Of a DNA stretch of 36,291 bases, positions 7,224 to 15,421 are shown piece after piece (positions within the stretch are counted from its first letter, which is position 1; each line of letters starts with the position of its first letter). The notes under the pieces were generated by a model. The model had not been told where the DNA came from, did no database searches, and saw only the letters and a list, made by a program, of their open reading frames with translations. The stretch lies in contig JAOBWK010000023.1 of NCBI GenBank assembly GCA_025463305.1, positions 1 through 36,291 of the forward strand, given 5' to 3'. A program made the translations under genes and the position numbers. Source of the DNA: Ilumatobacteraceae bacterium. GTDB taxonomy: Bacteria > Actinomycetota > Acidimicrobiia > Acidimicrobiales > Ilumatobacteraceae.

Positions 7224-8039
7224 TCAGGTTGGCCTGGTCGCGAGGTAGCCGACGACGTCGATGTTCGCCCGCAGCGGTAGGTCGTCGCGCACGTGCGCTC
7301 GGGCCACCTCGAGCGCGAGCTCGATGAACGCCCGCTCGCCCACGTTGGCGATCGCCTCGTACGCGGGACCGGTGGAGGCGATCGCGCGGGCGTAGGTCTC
7401 GGGGTCGGCGAACTCCCAGACGAACGGGATCCACACCCGGCGGACATCGACGAAACCGTGCTCGGCCAGCAGGGCCTCGCCCGCGCCGGGGCGGCCGAGC
7501 GAGACCATGGCCGCCTGGTTGGCGACCTTGCGTTCTGCGGCGGCCGAGAACGGCGCGAGTGCCCAGGCCCCGGCGGACGCCTTGATGTGCCCCCAGACCG
7601 TGATCCCGATGCGGCCGCCGGGTGTCAGCACGCGGAACGCTTCGCCGACCGCGGCGGGGGTGGTGCCCCAGATCCCGCGGAAGCTGGTGACCACGTCGAA
7701 CGACGCGTCGTCCCATGGCAGCGCGCACATGTCGCCGACCCGGATGTCTGCATCGGGGCTGCGATCAGCGGCGACCGCGACGAGTCGGGCCGATGCGTCG
7801 ATTCCGGAGCAGGCAGCCCCGCGGGCGATCGCCAGCTCGATCGCGAGTCCCGAGCCACACGCCAGGTCCAGTACGCGGTCGCCGGCGGCGATGCCGAGGT
7901 GCTGGTGCAGGGCGACGTACTCGCGGCAGTTCGACGGCTCGCTGAGCGTCGCGAAGTCGGCCGCCGCATGCCCCCAGCCGGCGTCGACCACCCTCCAGTC
8001 CGTGGGCTCCGGGCTCGGGCGTGCCGCGGACGTGCTCAT
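7224..8039 (-). CDS. class I SAM-dependent methyltransferase
   Basis: A 271-residue protein. Motif I VLDLACGSG (56-64) binds the methionine part of SAM, D82 in GIDAS is placed to bind the ribose hydroxyls, and VGDMCALPW with DASFDVV makes up motifs II/III. GEAFRVLTPGGRIGITVWG is the usual post-motif III strand of UbiE/Methyltransf_11 enzymes. The substrate is unknown; small-molecule methylation is more likely than RNA or protein. The start ATG 8039 overlaps the stop of the BTAD regulator (ATGA), so the two are translationally coupled and likely function together. Confidence 0.88.
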   Translation of the reverse strand: MSTSAARPSPEPTDWRVVDAGWGHAAADFATLSEPSNCREYVALHQHLGIAAGDRVLDLACGSGLAIELAIARGAACSGIDASARLVAVAADRSPDADIRVGDMCALPWDDASFDVVTSFRGIWGTTPAAVGEAFRVLTPGGRIGITVWGHIKASAGAWALAPFSAAAERKVANQAAMVSLGRPGAGEALLAEHGFVDVRRVWIPFVWEFADPETYARAIASTGPAYEAIANVGERAFIELALEVARAHVRDDLPLRANIDVVGYLATRPT

Positions 8040-9847
8040 CGTGAGATCTCCCGTGCCGCGTCATCGAGCGCTCGTCGAAGGCCCGGGTTGTCGATCCTGT
8101 CGGCGAGGAGCCGGGCGGCGTCGAGCGCCTTCGCATCGCCGAGTCGCCACTGATGCACAAGCGCACGGGCGACCATTTCGCGCAGCTCGCAGCGGGCGGC
8201 GAGCACCGACAGTTGCTCGGTGAGCGACCCTGCGCGAGCGAGGTCGCCGGCGGCGATGGCGACCTCGACCATCGCATCCAGCACGTACGCCCGCACCCAC
8301 TGGTACGGGTCGGTGACCGCCCCGCTTCGGCGCCGGCCCTCGTCGAGCCAGGTCGAGGCCGCGGTGAGGTCGCCGCGCTGTGCGCACAGCAGCCCGAGCA
8401 GACGAGCGGTCATCCCCTCCCAGCACGGATCACCCAGTTGACACGAGAGTGCAAAGGCCCGGTCCAGCTGAGCGACACCGTCGCCGAGCCGACCGCTGCC
8501 GACTTCGAGCTCGGCGCGGATGGCCTGCGGCCACGGCAGGAACGCCATCCAGCGCTGCTCCTGAACGATCGAGAGCGAGCGCTCGATCAGAACCGCACCC
8601 TGCGCGTGCTCGCCGCGCAGGAGGTGGACGCGGGCGAGGATCGACAGGGACCACGCCTCCTGGCGAGCGTCGCCACAGCGCCGGGCGCACCGCACCGATT
8701 CCTCCAACGCGGCGGTTGCGACGGGGTAGTCGCCCATGTCCGACGCGTTCATGCCCTGCACACCGAGGATCGCTGCGCGACTGCGATCGTCTCCACCGGC
8801 GTGTGCCATGGCGCGTTCCAGCCACACCGTTGCCGTGGTGCGCCGGCCGGCCTGCACGTCGACGAACCCCAGCTCCCGGCACGCCGAGGCCGTTGTCCGA
8901 TCGTCACCGACCGCCTCCGCCGCGCGAAGTGCTTCGTGGAGGACGACCGCACCTTCGCCATCGCGACCGCGCACGCTGTGGACGAGCGCACTCCCCAGTG
9001 CCAGCAACGCCACCGCGCGCATGCTGCCATCCTCGACGTGCGCGGCCTTGGCCACCGCGCGCCGGAGGCAGTCCAGTCCGGCGTCCACCGCGCCCGCTCC
9101 GACAGCGGCCCGCCCGGCCTCGATCAGGGTCTCGATCTCGGCGGCGTCACCGGCCGTGACCGGCTCCGTGACATCGCTGCGACGTGCCGCGAGGTGCAAC
9201 GCCGGCGACACCGTGGCACCCAGCTCGCGCGCGAGCACATCCTCGCAAACCGCCACCTGCCTGAGCGCGCCCTCGACATCGCCGGCGGCGGCGAGGCTGC
9301 GGACGAGGAGCTCGTGGTTGCTCTCGTCGAGCACGTTGCGCGCGACGGCGGCCGACGCGAACGCGACCGCCCCTTCCGGATCGCCCGCCGCGAGCGAGGA
9401 GAACGCCGCCTGCCGCAGCTGCGCCTCGACGGTGGACGACCAGCGGTACTGCTCCACCACCAGCCACGACTCGAACACGGCGCAGCCGTCGAGGTGCAGG
9501 CCCTCGAGCAGATCACCGCGCACCGCGAGCACTGCGTCGCGATCGCCGGCCGCGACCATCGACACATCGAGGCACATCCGGTCGACGCCGAGCACGACAG
9601 GGTCGCCGCGCAGCGCGTCGGCGCTGCCGAGCGTGCGCCGCAGCTCGGCCAACGTCCAGCGCAGCGCACCCAGCGGATCGGCTGCATCGGCGAACAGGAG
9701 ACCGGCGAGGTGCTGACGCGAGACCGAACGCTCGGCGAGCACCACGTACGCGAGCACCGCCCACGCCTTCCGGCCCCGCGGCGGCGCGGCCGCCCGCCCG
9801 TCATGCTCGATCTCGGGTCTCCCGAGCAACCGGATCCTCACGTCCAC
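8036..9847 (-). CDS. SARP-like transcriptional regulator with BTAD and TPR repeats
   Basis: A 603-residue protein when started at GTG 9847, chosen because GGGAGG lies 7 nt upstream and the winged helix begins at once (MDVRIRLLGRPEIEHDGR). Longer ATG starts exist but would add a low-complexity N-terminus. Order: OmpR/SARP-type winged helix (about 1-95), bacterial transcriptional activation domain (about 100-245, including FESWLVVEQYRW and LLVRSLAAAGDVEGALRQ), then a long alpha-helical TPR-like region to the C-terminus. I see no Walker A motif, so it lacks the NB-ARC/AAA module of the large AfsR-type regulators. It probably activates the downstream coupled methyltransferase and following genes. 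Confidence 0.82.
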   Translation of the reverse strand: MDVRIRLLGRPEIEHDGRAAAPPRGRKAWAVLAYVVLAERSVSRQHLAGLLFADAADPLGALRWTLAELRRTLGSADALRGDPVVLGVDRMCLDVSMVAAGDRDAVLAVRGDLLEGLHLDGCAVFESWLVVEQYRWSSTVEAQLRQAAFSSLAAGDPEGAVAFASAAVARNVLDESNHELLVRSLAAAGDVEGALRQVAVCEDVLARELGATVSPALHLAARRSDVTEPVTAGDAAEIETLIEAGRAAVGAGAVDAGLDCLRRAVAKAAHVEDGSMRAVALLALGSALVHSVRGRDGEGAVVLHEALRAAEAVGDDRTTASACRELGFVDVQAGRRTTATVWLERAMAHAGGDDRSRAAILGVQGMNASDMGDYPVATAALEESVRCARRCGDARQEAWSLSILARVHLLRGEHAQGAVLIERSLSIVQEQRWMAFLPWPQAIRAELEVGSGRLGDGVAQLDRAFALSCQLGDPCWEGMTARLLGLLCAQRGDLTAASTWLDEGRRRSGAVTDPYQWVRAYVLDAMVEVAIAAGDLARAGSLTEQLSVLAARCELREMVARALVHQWRLGDAKALDAARLLADRIDNPGLRRALDDAAREISR

Positions 9848-10001
9848 GAACGAGCCTCCCGGCCTCATTGTGCCCGTACCACGGATCGGCTGCGCCAGAT
9901 CCGCACTCGGCTCGCAGACCTCGTCGAGCAACGTCATCGAACGTGACCGTAGAGCGGCACCGTGTGAACGAACGTGTGACGCCTCGGCACCGCCTCCGTC
10001 G

Positions 10002-10199
10002 CTACGCCTCCTGACGCGGCGGCTCCCAGAGCTCGATGGCATTGCCGTCGGGATCGTGGATCCTCGCGAACTGACCGACCGAGGGGTCGTTCCACTCCGG
10101 CTTCGTCGTGACCTCGACGCCGGCTGCGACCAGCTGGTCGATCAGCCCGTCGGGGTCGTTCGCACGGAAGAAGAAACCACCTCTTCCCAGCACCGGCAT
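10002..10199 (-). CDS. short VOC/glyoxalase-family protein, probably internally deleted
   Basis: A 65-residue frame from ATG 10199, with GGAG 6 nt upstream. It begins like a whole VOC protein (LGRGGFFFRANDPDGL, normally the first strand and helix) but passes straight into the C-terminal part (LVAAGVEVTTKPEW, then FARIHDPDGNAIELWEPP, with the metal-ligand Glu of the last strand). The middle 50-60 residues typical of the 120-residue family are missing, so the fold cannot be complete as a monomer. It may be a deletion remnant still carrying signals for translation. It lies upstream of the BTAD gene on the same strand (154-bp gap) and divergent from the lipoprotein gene. Confidence 0.5.
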   Translation of the reverse strand: MPVLGRGGFFFRANDPDGLIDQLVAAGVEVTTKPEWNDPSVGQFARIHDPDGNAIELWEPPRQEA

Positions 10200-10284
10200 G
10201 GCTCGCTCCGAGATCGTTGTCGAGTCCTGAGCTTCTCATCGCCGGACGCATCCAGCAACCGTCCGGTCATTGCGGGTGCCCAGT

Positions 10285-10297
10285 GCATACAATATGC
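10285..10297. promoter_or_regulatory. palindromic AT-rich site, likely -10 region of the lipoprotein gene
   Basis: GCATA-CAA-TATGC is a 13-bp inverted repeat standing out in a GC-rich 260-bp divergent spacer between 10199 and 10460. It contains TACAAT (10288-10293), a good -10 for the plus-strand gene, which would give a 5' leader of about 160 nt. Read on the minus strand it contains TTGTATGCACT, resembling the GntR-type sites at 28610 and 36018. I see no further gene in the rest of this spacer. Confidence 0.35.
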
Positions 10298-10459
10298 TCT
10301 CCTGCGTTCGTGGGAACGTCGGCGGCTGGGGGCCGATCGATGTTCAGGATGCGCACGGGGGTGCGTTCGTCGGTGTCGATCGGAATGGTCGTCGCTGCTC
10401 AACATCCTCCCGGCGCGGCACCACGACCGTTGACCATCGACAAACCCTGGGGGATGCAA

Positions 10460-12013
10460 ATGCAGAGGAAGCGATCCATTCGATTCGCCGCGACACTGAC
10501 CGTGCTCGCGCTGACGGCGGCCGCGTGCGGCAAGGACCGGGACAGCTCCGCCGACACCACGGCGGCACCGACGACGACCGCAGCCGCAGCCGCAGCGACG
10601 ACGGTGGCCACCACCGCGCCGGCATCCAGCACGGCGGGGAGCACCGCCGACTCGACGGCAACGTCTGCGGCGTCGACGGCCAGCTCTGCAGCCGACACCA
10701 CGCTGCCGGCCGAGACCACGACCACAGCACCCGCACTGCCGATGTTCGGTGATGCGCCGTGGCCCTGCGGCGCCGGCGACGGCAACAACGCCGACGACGG
10801 CACCACGCCGGGCGTCACCAAGGACTCGATCACGATCGGCGGAGGCGACGACGCCGGCTACTCCGGTTCGCCGGGACTCAACCACGAGCTGACCGACGCG
10901 ATGAAGGCGATGGTCGCGAAGTGCAACGACCTCGGCGGCATCAACGGCCGCAAGATCACGTTCAACTACTACGACGCCGCGCTGTTCAACGTCGGCCCTG
11001 CGATGCAGGCCGCCTGCGACGCGAAGAACTTCTTCCTCGTCGGCGAGGGCTGGGCGTTCGACTCCAACCAGGAGGAGATCCGCCTCGGCTGCGGCCTGCC
11101 GGCGGTTCCCGGCTACGCCGTCAGCGCTGCGTTCGCGCACGGCAAGGACGTCTTCGCACCGACCCCTGGTCCATCGGACGAGGTGACGGCCGGCATGTAC
11201 AAGCAGTTCGCCGACCTCTTCCCCGACGGCGTCAAGAAGGCCGTCGCACTCGTCGGCGCGTTCTCGGCGACGCAGGAGTCGCGTGACAAGGCCGTCATCG
11301 CCTCGAAGAGCTTCGGCTGGAACTGGGTCAACACGACGATCGAGTACAACCCCGTCGGTGAAGCCGACTGGACGCCGTTCGTCAAGCAGATCCAGGACGC
11401 CGGCGCCGGAGTCATCTACTGGTCGGGCACATGCCTGCCCAACCTGCAGCTGTTCATGCAGGCGGCCAAGGCCAACGGCCTGGACATCCCGGTGCTCACC
11501 GAGGCCAACCACTACTCGGCCGACTGCGCGGCGGCGAACACCGACGGGGCGATGGACAACCTGTACGTGCGCATCTCGGCCACGCCGTTCTTCGAGGCTT
11601 CCGCGGACACGACCCACGCGGTCCAGGACTACCTCGATCTGCTCCAGGCCAGCGGCGGCGACATCAGCCAGCTCGGCTCGACCGGTGCTTCTGCGTTCCT
11701 GCTGTGGGCCACTGCTGCACAGGAGTGCGGCGCGACGCTGACCCGTGACTGCGCGATCGCCAACCTCAAGAACATCCACAACTGGACCGGACACGGGCTC
11801 TACACCGAGACCGATCCGGGCGCGAACCACCCGACGCAGTGCACGGCGCTGATCAAGCTGGACGGGACCCAGTACACCCGGGTGACACCGAAGGCACCGG
11901 CGACGTTCGACTGCGATCCGTCGTACATCGTGAAGATCCCGTCGGACCCGGCACTCGACGCCGCCAAGCTCGACGCCAACCGCATCTCCCAGCAGTTCGC
12001 AACGGGAGGCTGA
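10460..12013 (+). CDS. ABC transporter substrate-binding lipoprotein (Peripla_BP_6 type)
   Basis: 517 residues from ATG 10460, which lies 6 nt after GGGGG; the in-frame ATG at 10454 is too close to that site. The N-terminus is a lipoprotein signal: basic MQRKRSIR, hydrophobic core, then LTAAAC with C23 as the lipidated residue. A long Ala/Thr/Ser linker (about 30-88) tethers the domain to the membrane. The body has the branched-chain-amino-acid-type binding fold (SITIGGGDDAG, CNDLGGINGRKITFNYYD, GAGVIYWSG). Cysteines at several places may form disulfides. It presumably captures a ligand for an ABC importer, but no permease or ATPase gene is in the window. It ends in a strong hairpin. Confidence 0.85.
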   Translation: MQRKRSIRFAATLTVLALTAAACGKDRDSSADTTAAPTTTAAAAAATTVATTAPASSTAGSTADSTATSAASTASSAADTTLPAETTTTAPALPMFGDAPWPCGAGDGNNADDGTTPGVTKDSITIGGGDDAGYSGSPGLNHELTDAMKAMVAKCNDLGGINGRKITFNYYDAALFNVGPAMQAACDAKNFFLVGEGWAFDSNQEEIRLGCGLPAVPGYAVSAAFAHGKDVFAPTPGPSDEVTAGMYKQFADLFPDGVKKAVALVGAFSATQESRDKAVIASKSFGWNWVNTTIEYNPVGEADWTPFVKQIQDAGAGVIYWSGTCLPNLQLFMQAAKANGLDIPVLTEANHYSADCAAANTDGAMDNLYVRISATPFFEASADTTHAVQDYLDLLQASGGDISQLGSTGASAFLLWATAAQECGATLTRDCAIANLKNIHNWTGHGLYTETDPGANHPTQCTALIKLDGTQYTRVTPKAPATFDCDPSYIVKIPSDPALDAAKLDANRISQQFATGG

Positions 12014-12016
12014 GCA

Positions 12017-12068
12017 GTCTCGGTGGGCAGGTCCGTTCGACACGTCGTCGAGCGGACCTGCCCGAGAC
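12017..12068. terminator. large hairpin between convergent genes
   Basis: The left arm 12017-12035 (GTCTCG, 3-nt bulge, GGCAGGTCCG) pairs with the right arm 12053-12068 (CGGACCTGCC, CGAGAC) for 16 bp. A further inner stem of TCGAC with GTCGA closes the loop. It lies 3 bp after the stop of the lipoprotein gene and 11 bp before the stop of the minus-strand crotonase, so it can serve both. There is no T-run, which is common for actinobacterial terminators. Confidence 0.7.
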
Positions 12069-12079
12069 GGCGAGGCGCT

Positions 12080-12844
12080 TCAGGCCTTGCGGGCCTGCAT
12101 CCGCGCCTGGATCGCGGCGATGCCGTCACGGAACCCGGGACGGTCCATCGACCACTGCTGAGCGGCCGTCTCGATCACCAGCGCCTCGGCCTCAGTCGGC
12201 GCCTCGAGCGTGGCGGCGAGGCTCGCCTTCGTGCGGCGGACCAGTTCCGGATCCCGTGATGCGGCTCGCCGGGCGAGTGCGACGGCGGTCTCCAGCAGCA
12301 CCTCCGGGGCGACGCACGTCCAGGCCAGACCGGCAGCGACGGCCGCCTCGCCGTCGAGTGATTCGCCGCAGAGCACCATCGCTGCCGTCGCTTGTCGACC
12401 GACCCGCTCGGTGAGCCGCCGGAGGTGGGCGCCGCCGGGATGGATGCCGACGTCGAGCCAGCGCGGGTCGAACCGCGCCGCCGGCGACGCGACGACCACG
12501 TCGCACGCGAGCGGTAGGTTCACGCCGGCGCCCACGCACGCCCCACCGACCGCGGCGATGGTGGGAACCGGGCACGACGAGAGCGCGAGGAACCCGGCAT
12601 ACATCTCCGACAGCGACGCGCGCGGCTGGAGCAGATCATCGATCGAGCCACCCGCGCAGAACGCCGGGGGCTCAGCCGCGAGCACGATGGCGCGGGCGCC
12701 GGCGTCGAGCGCTGCGGCCACTGCCGCGGCGATCGCACGCGTCATCTCGAGGCGGAGCGCGTTGCGGTGATCCGGGTCGGCGAGGGTGAGGACGACGACA
12801 CCGTCGCCGTTGTCCTCGGATCGGACGAGTGCGTCCACCGTCAT
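12080..12844 (-). CDS. enoyl-CoA hydratase/isomerase-fold protein lacking both catalytic Glu
   Basis: 254 residues from ATG 12844, which overlaps the SDR stop (ATGA). The crotonase fold is clear: LADPDHRNAL, the oxyanion loop FCAGGSIDDL (62-71), GGACVGAGVNLPLACDVVVAS, and PGGAHLRRLTERVG. By hand alignment to classical enoyl-CoA hydratase, the two catalytic glutamates (E144 and E164 in the rat enzyme) are replaced by N109 and W129. Simple hydration of an enoyl-CoA is therefore unlikely; isomerase, thioesterase or C-C hydrolase activity, or binding only, are alternatives. It is the last gene of the minus-strand operon from 16590. Confidence 0.82.
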   Translation of the reverse strand: MTVDALVRSEDNGDGVVVLTLADPDHRNALRLEMTRAIAAAVAAALDAGARAIVLAAEPPAFCAGGSIDDLLQPRASLSEMYAGFLALSSCPVPTIAAVGGACVGAGVNLPLACDVVVASPAARFDPRWLDVGIHPGGAHLRRLTERVGRQATAAMVLCGESLDGEAAVAAGLAWTCVAPEVLLETAVALARRAASRDPELVRRTKASLAATLEAPTEAEALVIETAAQQWSMDRPGFRDGIAAIQARMQARKA

Positions 12845-13656
12845 GCTCCCCAACGCATCGCCGCCGTCACGCCGCCGTCCATCCGGATGTCGGTGCCCGA
12901 GATGAACGACGCGCTCCGGCTGCAGAGCCACTCGACGGTCGCCGCGACGTCGTCCGCGGTGCCGATGCGCCGGACCGGGCTCGCCTCGATCATCGATCGC
13001 ATCACGCCCCCGAAGGTCTCGCTGGCGAGCTCCTGGTGCCCCATGCCGGTCGACATGATGCCCGGGCTCACGGACACGATCCGCGCGCCGGCGTCGCCCC
13101 AGCGCGAGGCGGCAGCCTCCACGCGCAGCTGGTTGGCCCGCTTGGCGTAGCCGTACGCCGTCGCCGGGTCGGTGATCCCGGACGCCTCCGCGACCGCCGC
13201 CAGCTCGGCGGTGGGCAGCGTGGCGAGCTGTCGCTCCAGATCGCGGTCGAGGTCGGTCAGCGAGCCGGCCATGCTCGCGACGCACACCCCCACGCAGTCC
13301 TGGCCGACGACCGCCTCGAACGCGTCGATCACGTTGGCCGTGCCGACGAGGTCGACCGCCAGGATCCGTGCCGCGTCCGCCATGGTCGGCGAGAGACCGG
13401 CCGTGTGCACCACGGACGCGAGCGGCCCCATCGAGGCCGCGAGGGCCGCGCACCCGCGCACAGCCTCGGCGTCGACGACGTCGAGCTCGGTGCGCTCGAC
13501 ATCGAAGCCGTCACGCCGCAGCTCGAGCGCGACCCGGTCCACGACGGCTCCGTTCGAATCCGCCAACAGCAACCGGGTCCCGAGGCCGAGGCGTCGCGCA
13601 CACGCAACGCCCATGCCACCGGCGCCGATGACGACCACCACTGCACGTTCCACCAT
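12841..13656 (-). CDS. short-chain dehydrogenase/reductase (SDR)
   Basis: 271 residues from ATG 13656, preceded by GGGAAGG at 5-6 nt. The nucleotide-binding turn is GAGGMG (11-16), an atypical version of TGxxxGIG. The catalytic set is S128 with Y168 and K172 (AYGYAK). The C-terminus has the usual SDR pattern VSVSPGIMSTGM, then ISGTDIRMDGG. It probably oxidises or reduces a hydroxyl or keto group on a CoA-bound or free cyclic intermediate, with NAD(P). Its stop overlaps the crotonase start, and it follows the next SDR by 23 bp, so all belong to one operon. Confidence 0.85.
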   Translation of the reverse strand: MVERAVVVVIGAGGMGVACARRLGLGTRLLLADSNGAVVDRVALELRRDGFDVERTELDVVDAEAVRGCAALAASMGPLASVVHTAGLSPTMADAARILAVDLVGTANVIDAFEAVVGQDCVGVCVASMAGSLTDLDRDLERQLATLPTAELAAVAEASGITDPATAYGYAKRANQLRVEAAASRWGDAGARIVSVSPGIMSTGMGHQELASETFGGVMRSMIEASPVRRIGTADDVAATVEWLCSRSASFISGTDIRMDGGVTAAMRWGA

Positions 13657-13679
13657 GGTCACCTTCCCGATGCCGGCGA

Positions 13680-14441
13680 TCAGGTCACGGTACCGATCGT
13701 CGCCGATGGCGACCGGATCGTGATGTGCTCGACGTTGACGGACGGCAGGTCGAGCGCGCTCGCGTACGTGGCGAGCAGGTGCTGGGCGACCTCGCCCGGC
13801 ACCATGAACGACTCCTGGAGCAGGCCCCGCTTGATCCACTGGTCCATCAGCGCACCAGTCAGATCCGGATCGAAGGAGTTGCCGAAGCCGGTGGGGAACG
13901 TCGCGCCGACGGCCACACAGGACCAGCGGACCTCGGGGTGCTCGGTGTGCCAGCCCCTGACCGACACGTCGAGCGCCGCCTTGCTCGCGGCATAGGCCAC
14001 CATGCCGTCGCGCGGCACGACGGCCGTCTCCGACGACAGCGCGACGACGATCCCGCCGGGAGCCATCGCCCCGATGACCCGCCGGGCGAGCTGGTTGAAG
14101 CCGACGACGTTGATGGCCAACGTGCGGTTCCACGAGTCGGTGTCGACGTCGCGGATCTGCGTCAGCGATGTCGCGCCTGCGGCGTACATCACGAGGTCGA
14201 TCTGGCCGAGCGCGGCGACGCTCGCGCTCACGAGCGCGTCGATGCTCGCGTCGTCAGTGACGTCGGCGGCAACGGCCGTTCCACCGCCGAGGCGCGACGT
14301 GATCTCGGTGAGCGCGTCCAGACGACGTGCGGCGAGCACCACCGAGGCGCCCGCGCGGATCGCGTGCTCGGCGAACTCCTTGCCGATGCCGTCCGAGGCA
14401 CCGACCACCAGCACTCGCCGCCCACTCAGGTCAACGCTCAC
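13680..14441 (-). CDS. short-chain dehydrogenase/reductase (SDR)
   Basis: 253 residues starting at GTG 14441 (MSVDLSGRRVLVVGASDGIG), chosen for the GGAGGAG 5 nt upstream and because the cofactor strand follows directly. Motifs are GASDGIG (14-20), AAGA (87-90) in the NNAG position, S137, and Y150/K154 (YAASK). The start overlaps the stop of the acyl-CoA dehydrogenase (GTGA), showing translational coupling. It is probably a dehydrogenase of a beta-oxidation-like pathway. The C-terminal part lacks the common DGG motif and ends with a longer tail, so the substrate pocket may be unusual. Confidence 0.85.
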   Translation of the reverse strand: MSVDLSGRRVLVVGASDGIGKEFAEHAIRAGASVVLAARRLDALTEITSRLGGGTAVAADVTDDASIDALVSASVAALGQIDLVMYAAGATSLTQIRDVDTDSWNRTLAINVVGFNQLARRVIGAMAPGGIVVALSSETAVVPRDGMVAYAASKAALDVSVRGWHTEHPEVRWSCVAVGATFPTGFGNSFDPDLTGALMDQWIKRGLLQESFMVPGEVAQHLLATYASALDLPSVNVEHITIRSPSATIGTVT

Positions 14442-15421
14442 AGCGACTCCTCCACCGTTCGTTCGGCACCGGCGATGCCACCCAGCGCCTGATCGAGCAC
14501 CATCGACCGCTTGAGCAGCAGGTGAGCCTCGACCTCCCATGTGTAGCCCATCCCGCCGTGCACCTGGATGCACGTGGTGGCAGCGAGGTGCGCTGCACGC
14601 GATGCAACGATCCGCGCGGCGGCGACGAGCGTGCGCAGCTCCGCATCGCGAGCGACGTCGTCGCCGTCCTCGTGTTCGTCGATCGCGACGGCAGCGGCAT
14701 GCACGCCGGCTCGGGCGATGTCGGCGGCCGACACTGCGTCGGCGAGGAGGTGCTTGAGCGCCTGGAAGCTGCCGATCGCCCGCCCGAACTGCTGCCGCGA
14801 CTTGGCGTAGTCGTTGGCGAGGTCGACCGCGGTCTGGGCGAGGCCGACCTGCAGTGCCGCGATCAGCAGCGAGCCGTCGCGACAGATGCGGTCGGCGGAG
14901 AGCGCGCCAGCAACCGGTTCGCCGGCGTCCACATCGCCGGCGCGCACGTGGTGCACGGGCGTCATCGGATCGAGCGGTCGGGCGATGGCACGACCGGCGG
15001 GCGGCGGGCACGCGACGATCGCCTCGCCGACCAGCACGAGCCGGTCGAGCGCGTCGAGGTGCTCGACGACGAGATCGTCCGGACCGGCATCGACGACACC
15101 GACGACGATGGTGCCATCGGCCGCGCCGTCGACGAAGCCGGCCGCCAGGAACGTCGCCACGAGGGGCCCGGGAACCAGGGCCCGGCCGAGCTCTTCGAAC
15201 ACGATCGTCGCATCGGCGAGACCGAGCCCGACTCCGCCGTCGGCCTCCGCAACCGTGAGGCTGAACACGCCCATCTCGGCCAACTGCCGCCACAGCCGAC
15301 GGTCCACGCCGCCGGGCTCGCTGGTCATCGCGCGCCGGCGCTCGGGGGTCATCTCGTTGCCGAGGAAGCGACGCAGCTCCTCCTGCAACGCGAGCTGCTG
15401 GTCGTCAAGGGTCAGGTCCAC
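14438..15421 (-). CDS. acyl-CoA dehydrogenase, short subunit of a FadE pair
   Basis: 327 residues from GTG 15421, after AAGGAG with 5-nt spacing; it overlaps the stop of the upstream dehydrogenase by 10 bp. At 327 residues it is shorter than typical 380-400-residue enzymes. The C-terminal half is well preserved: SRQQFGRAIGSFQALKHLLAD and IQVHGGMGYTWEVEAHLLLKRS, which bind FAD and shape the active site. The N-terminal part (GGVGLGLADATIVFEELGRALVPGP) is the usual helical domain. Tandem unequal FadE genes in steroid-degrading actinobacteria form alpha2beta2 enzymes; I infer the same here. Confidence 0.85.
   Translation of the reverse strand: MDLTLDDQQLALQEELRRFLGNEMTPERRRAMTSEPGGVDRRLWRQLAEMGVFSLTVAEADGGVGLGLADATIVFEELGRALVPGPLVATFLAAGFVDGAADGTIVVGVVDAGPDDLVVEHLDALDRLVLVGEAIVACPPPAGRAIARPLDPMTPVHHVRAGDVDAGEPVAGALSADRICRDGSLLIAALQVGLAQTAVDLANDYAKSRQQFGRAIGSFQALKHLLADAVSAADIARAGVHAAAVAIDEHEDGDDVARDAELRTLVAAARIVASRAAHLAATTCIQVHGGMGYTWEVEAHLLLKRSMVLDQALGGIAGAERTVEESL

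Noticed and set aside
8153..9946. A 597-codon open frame on the plus strand opposite the BTAD regulator
   Set aside because: The composition is Arg/His/Pro-rich, there is no motif or ribosome site, and the minus strand shows a complete SARP-type protein.
10142..12043. A 633-codon open frame on the minus strand opposite the lipoprotein gene
   Set aside because: Its translation is Arg/Gly/Val-rich without any domain, and the plus strand holds an obvious lipoprotein; long antisense frames are expected in high-GC DNA.
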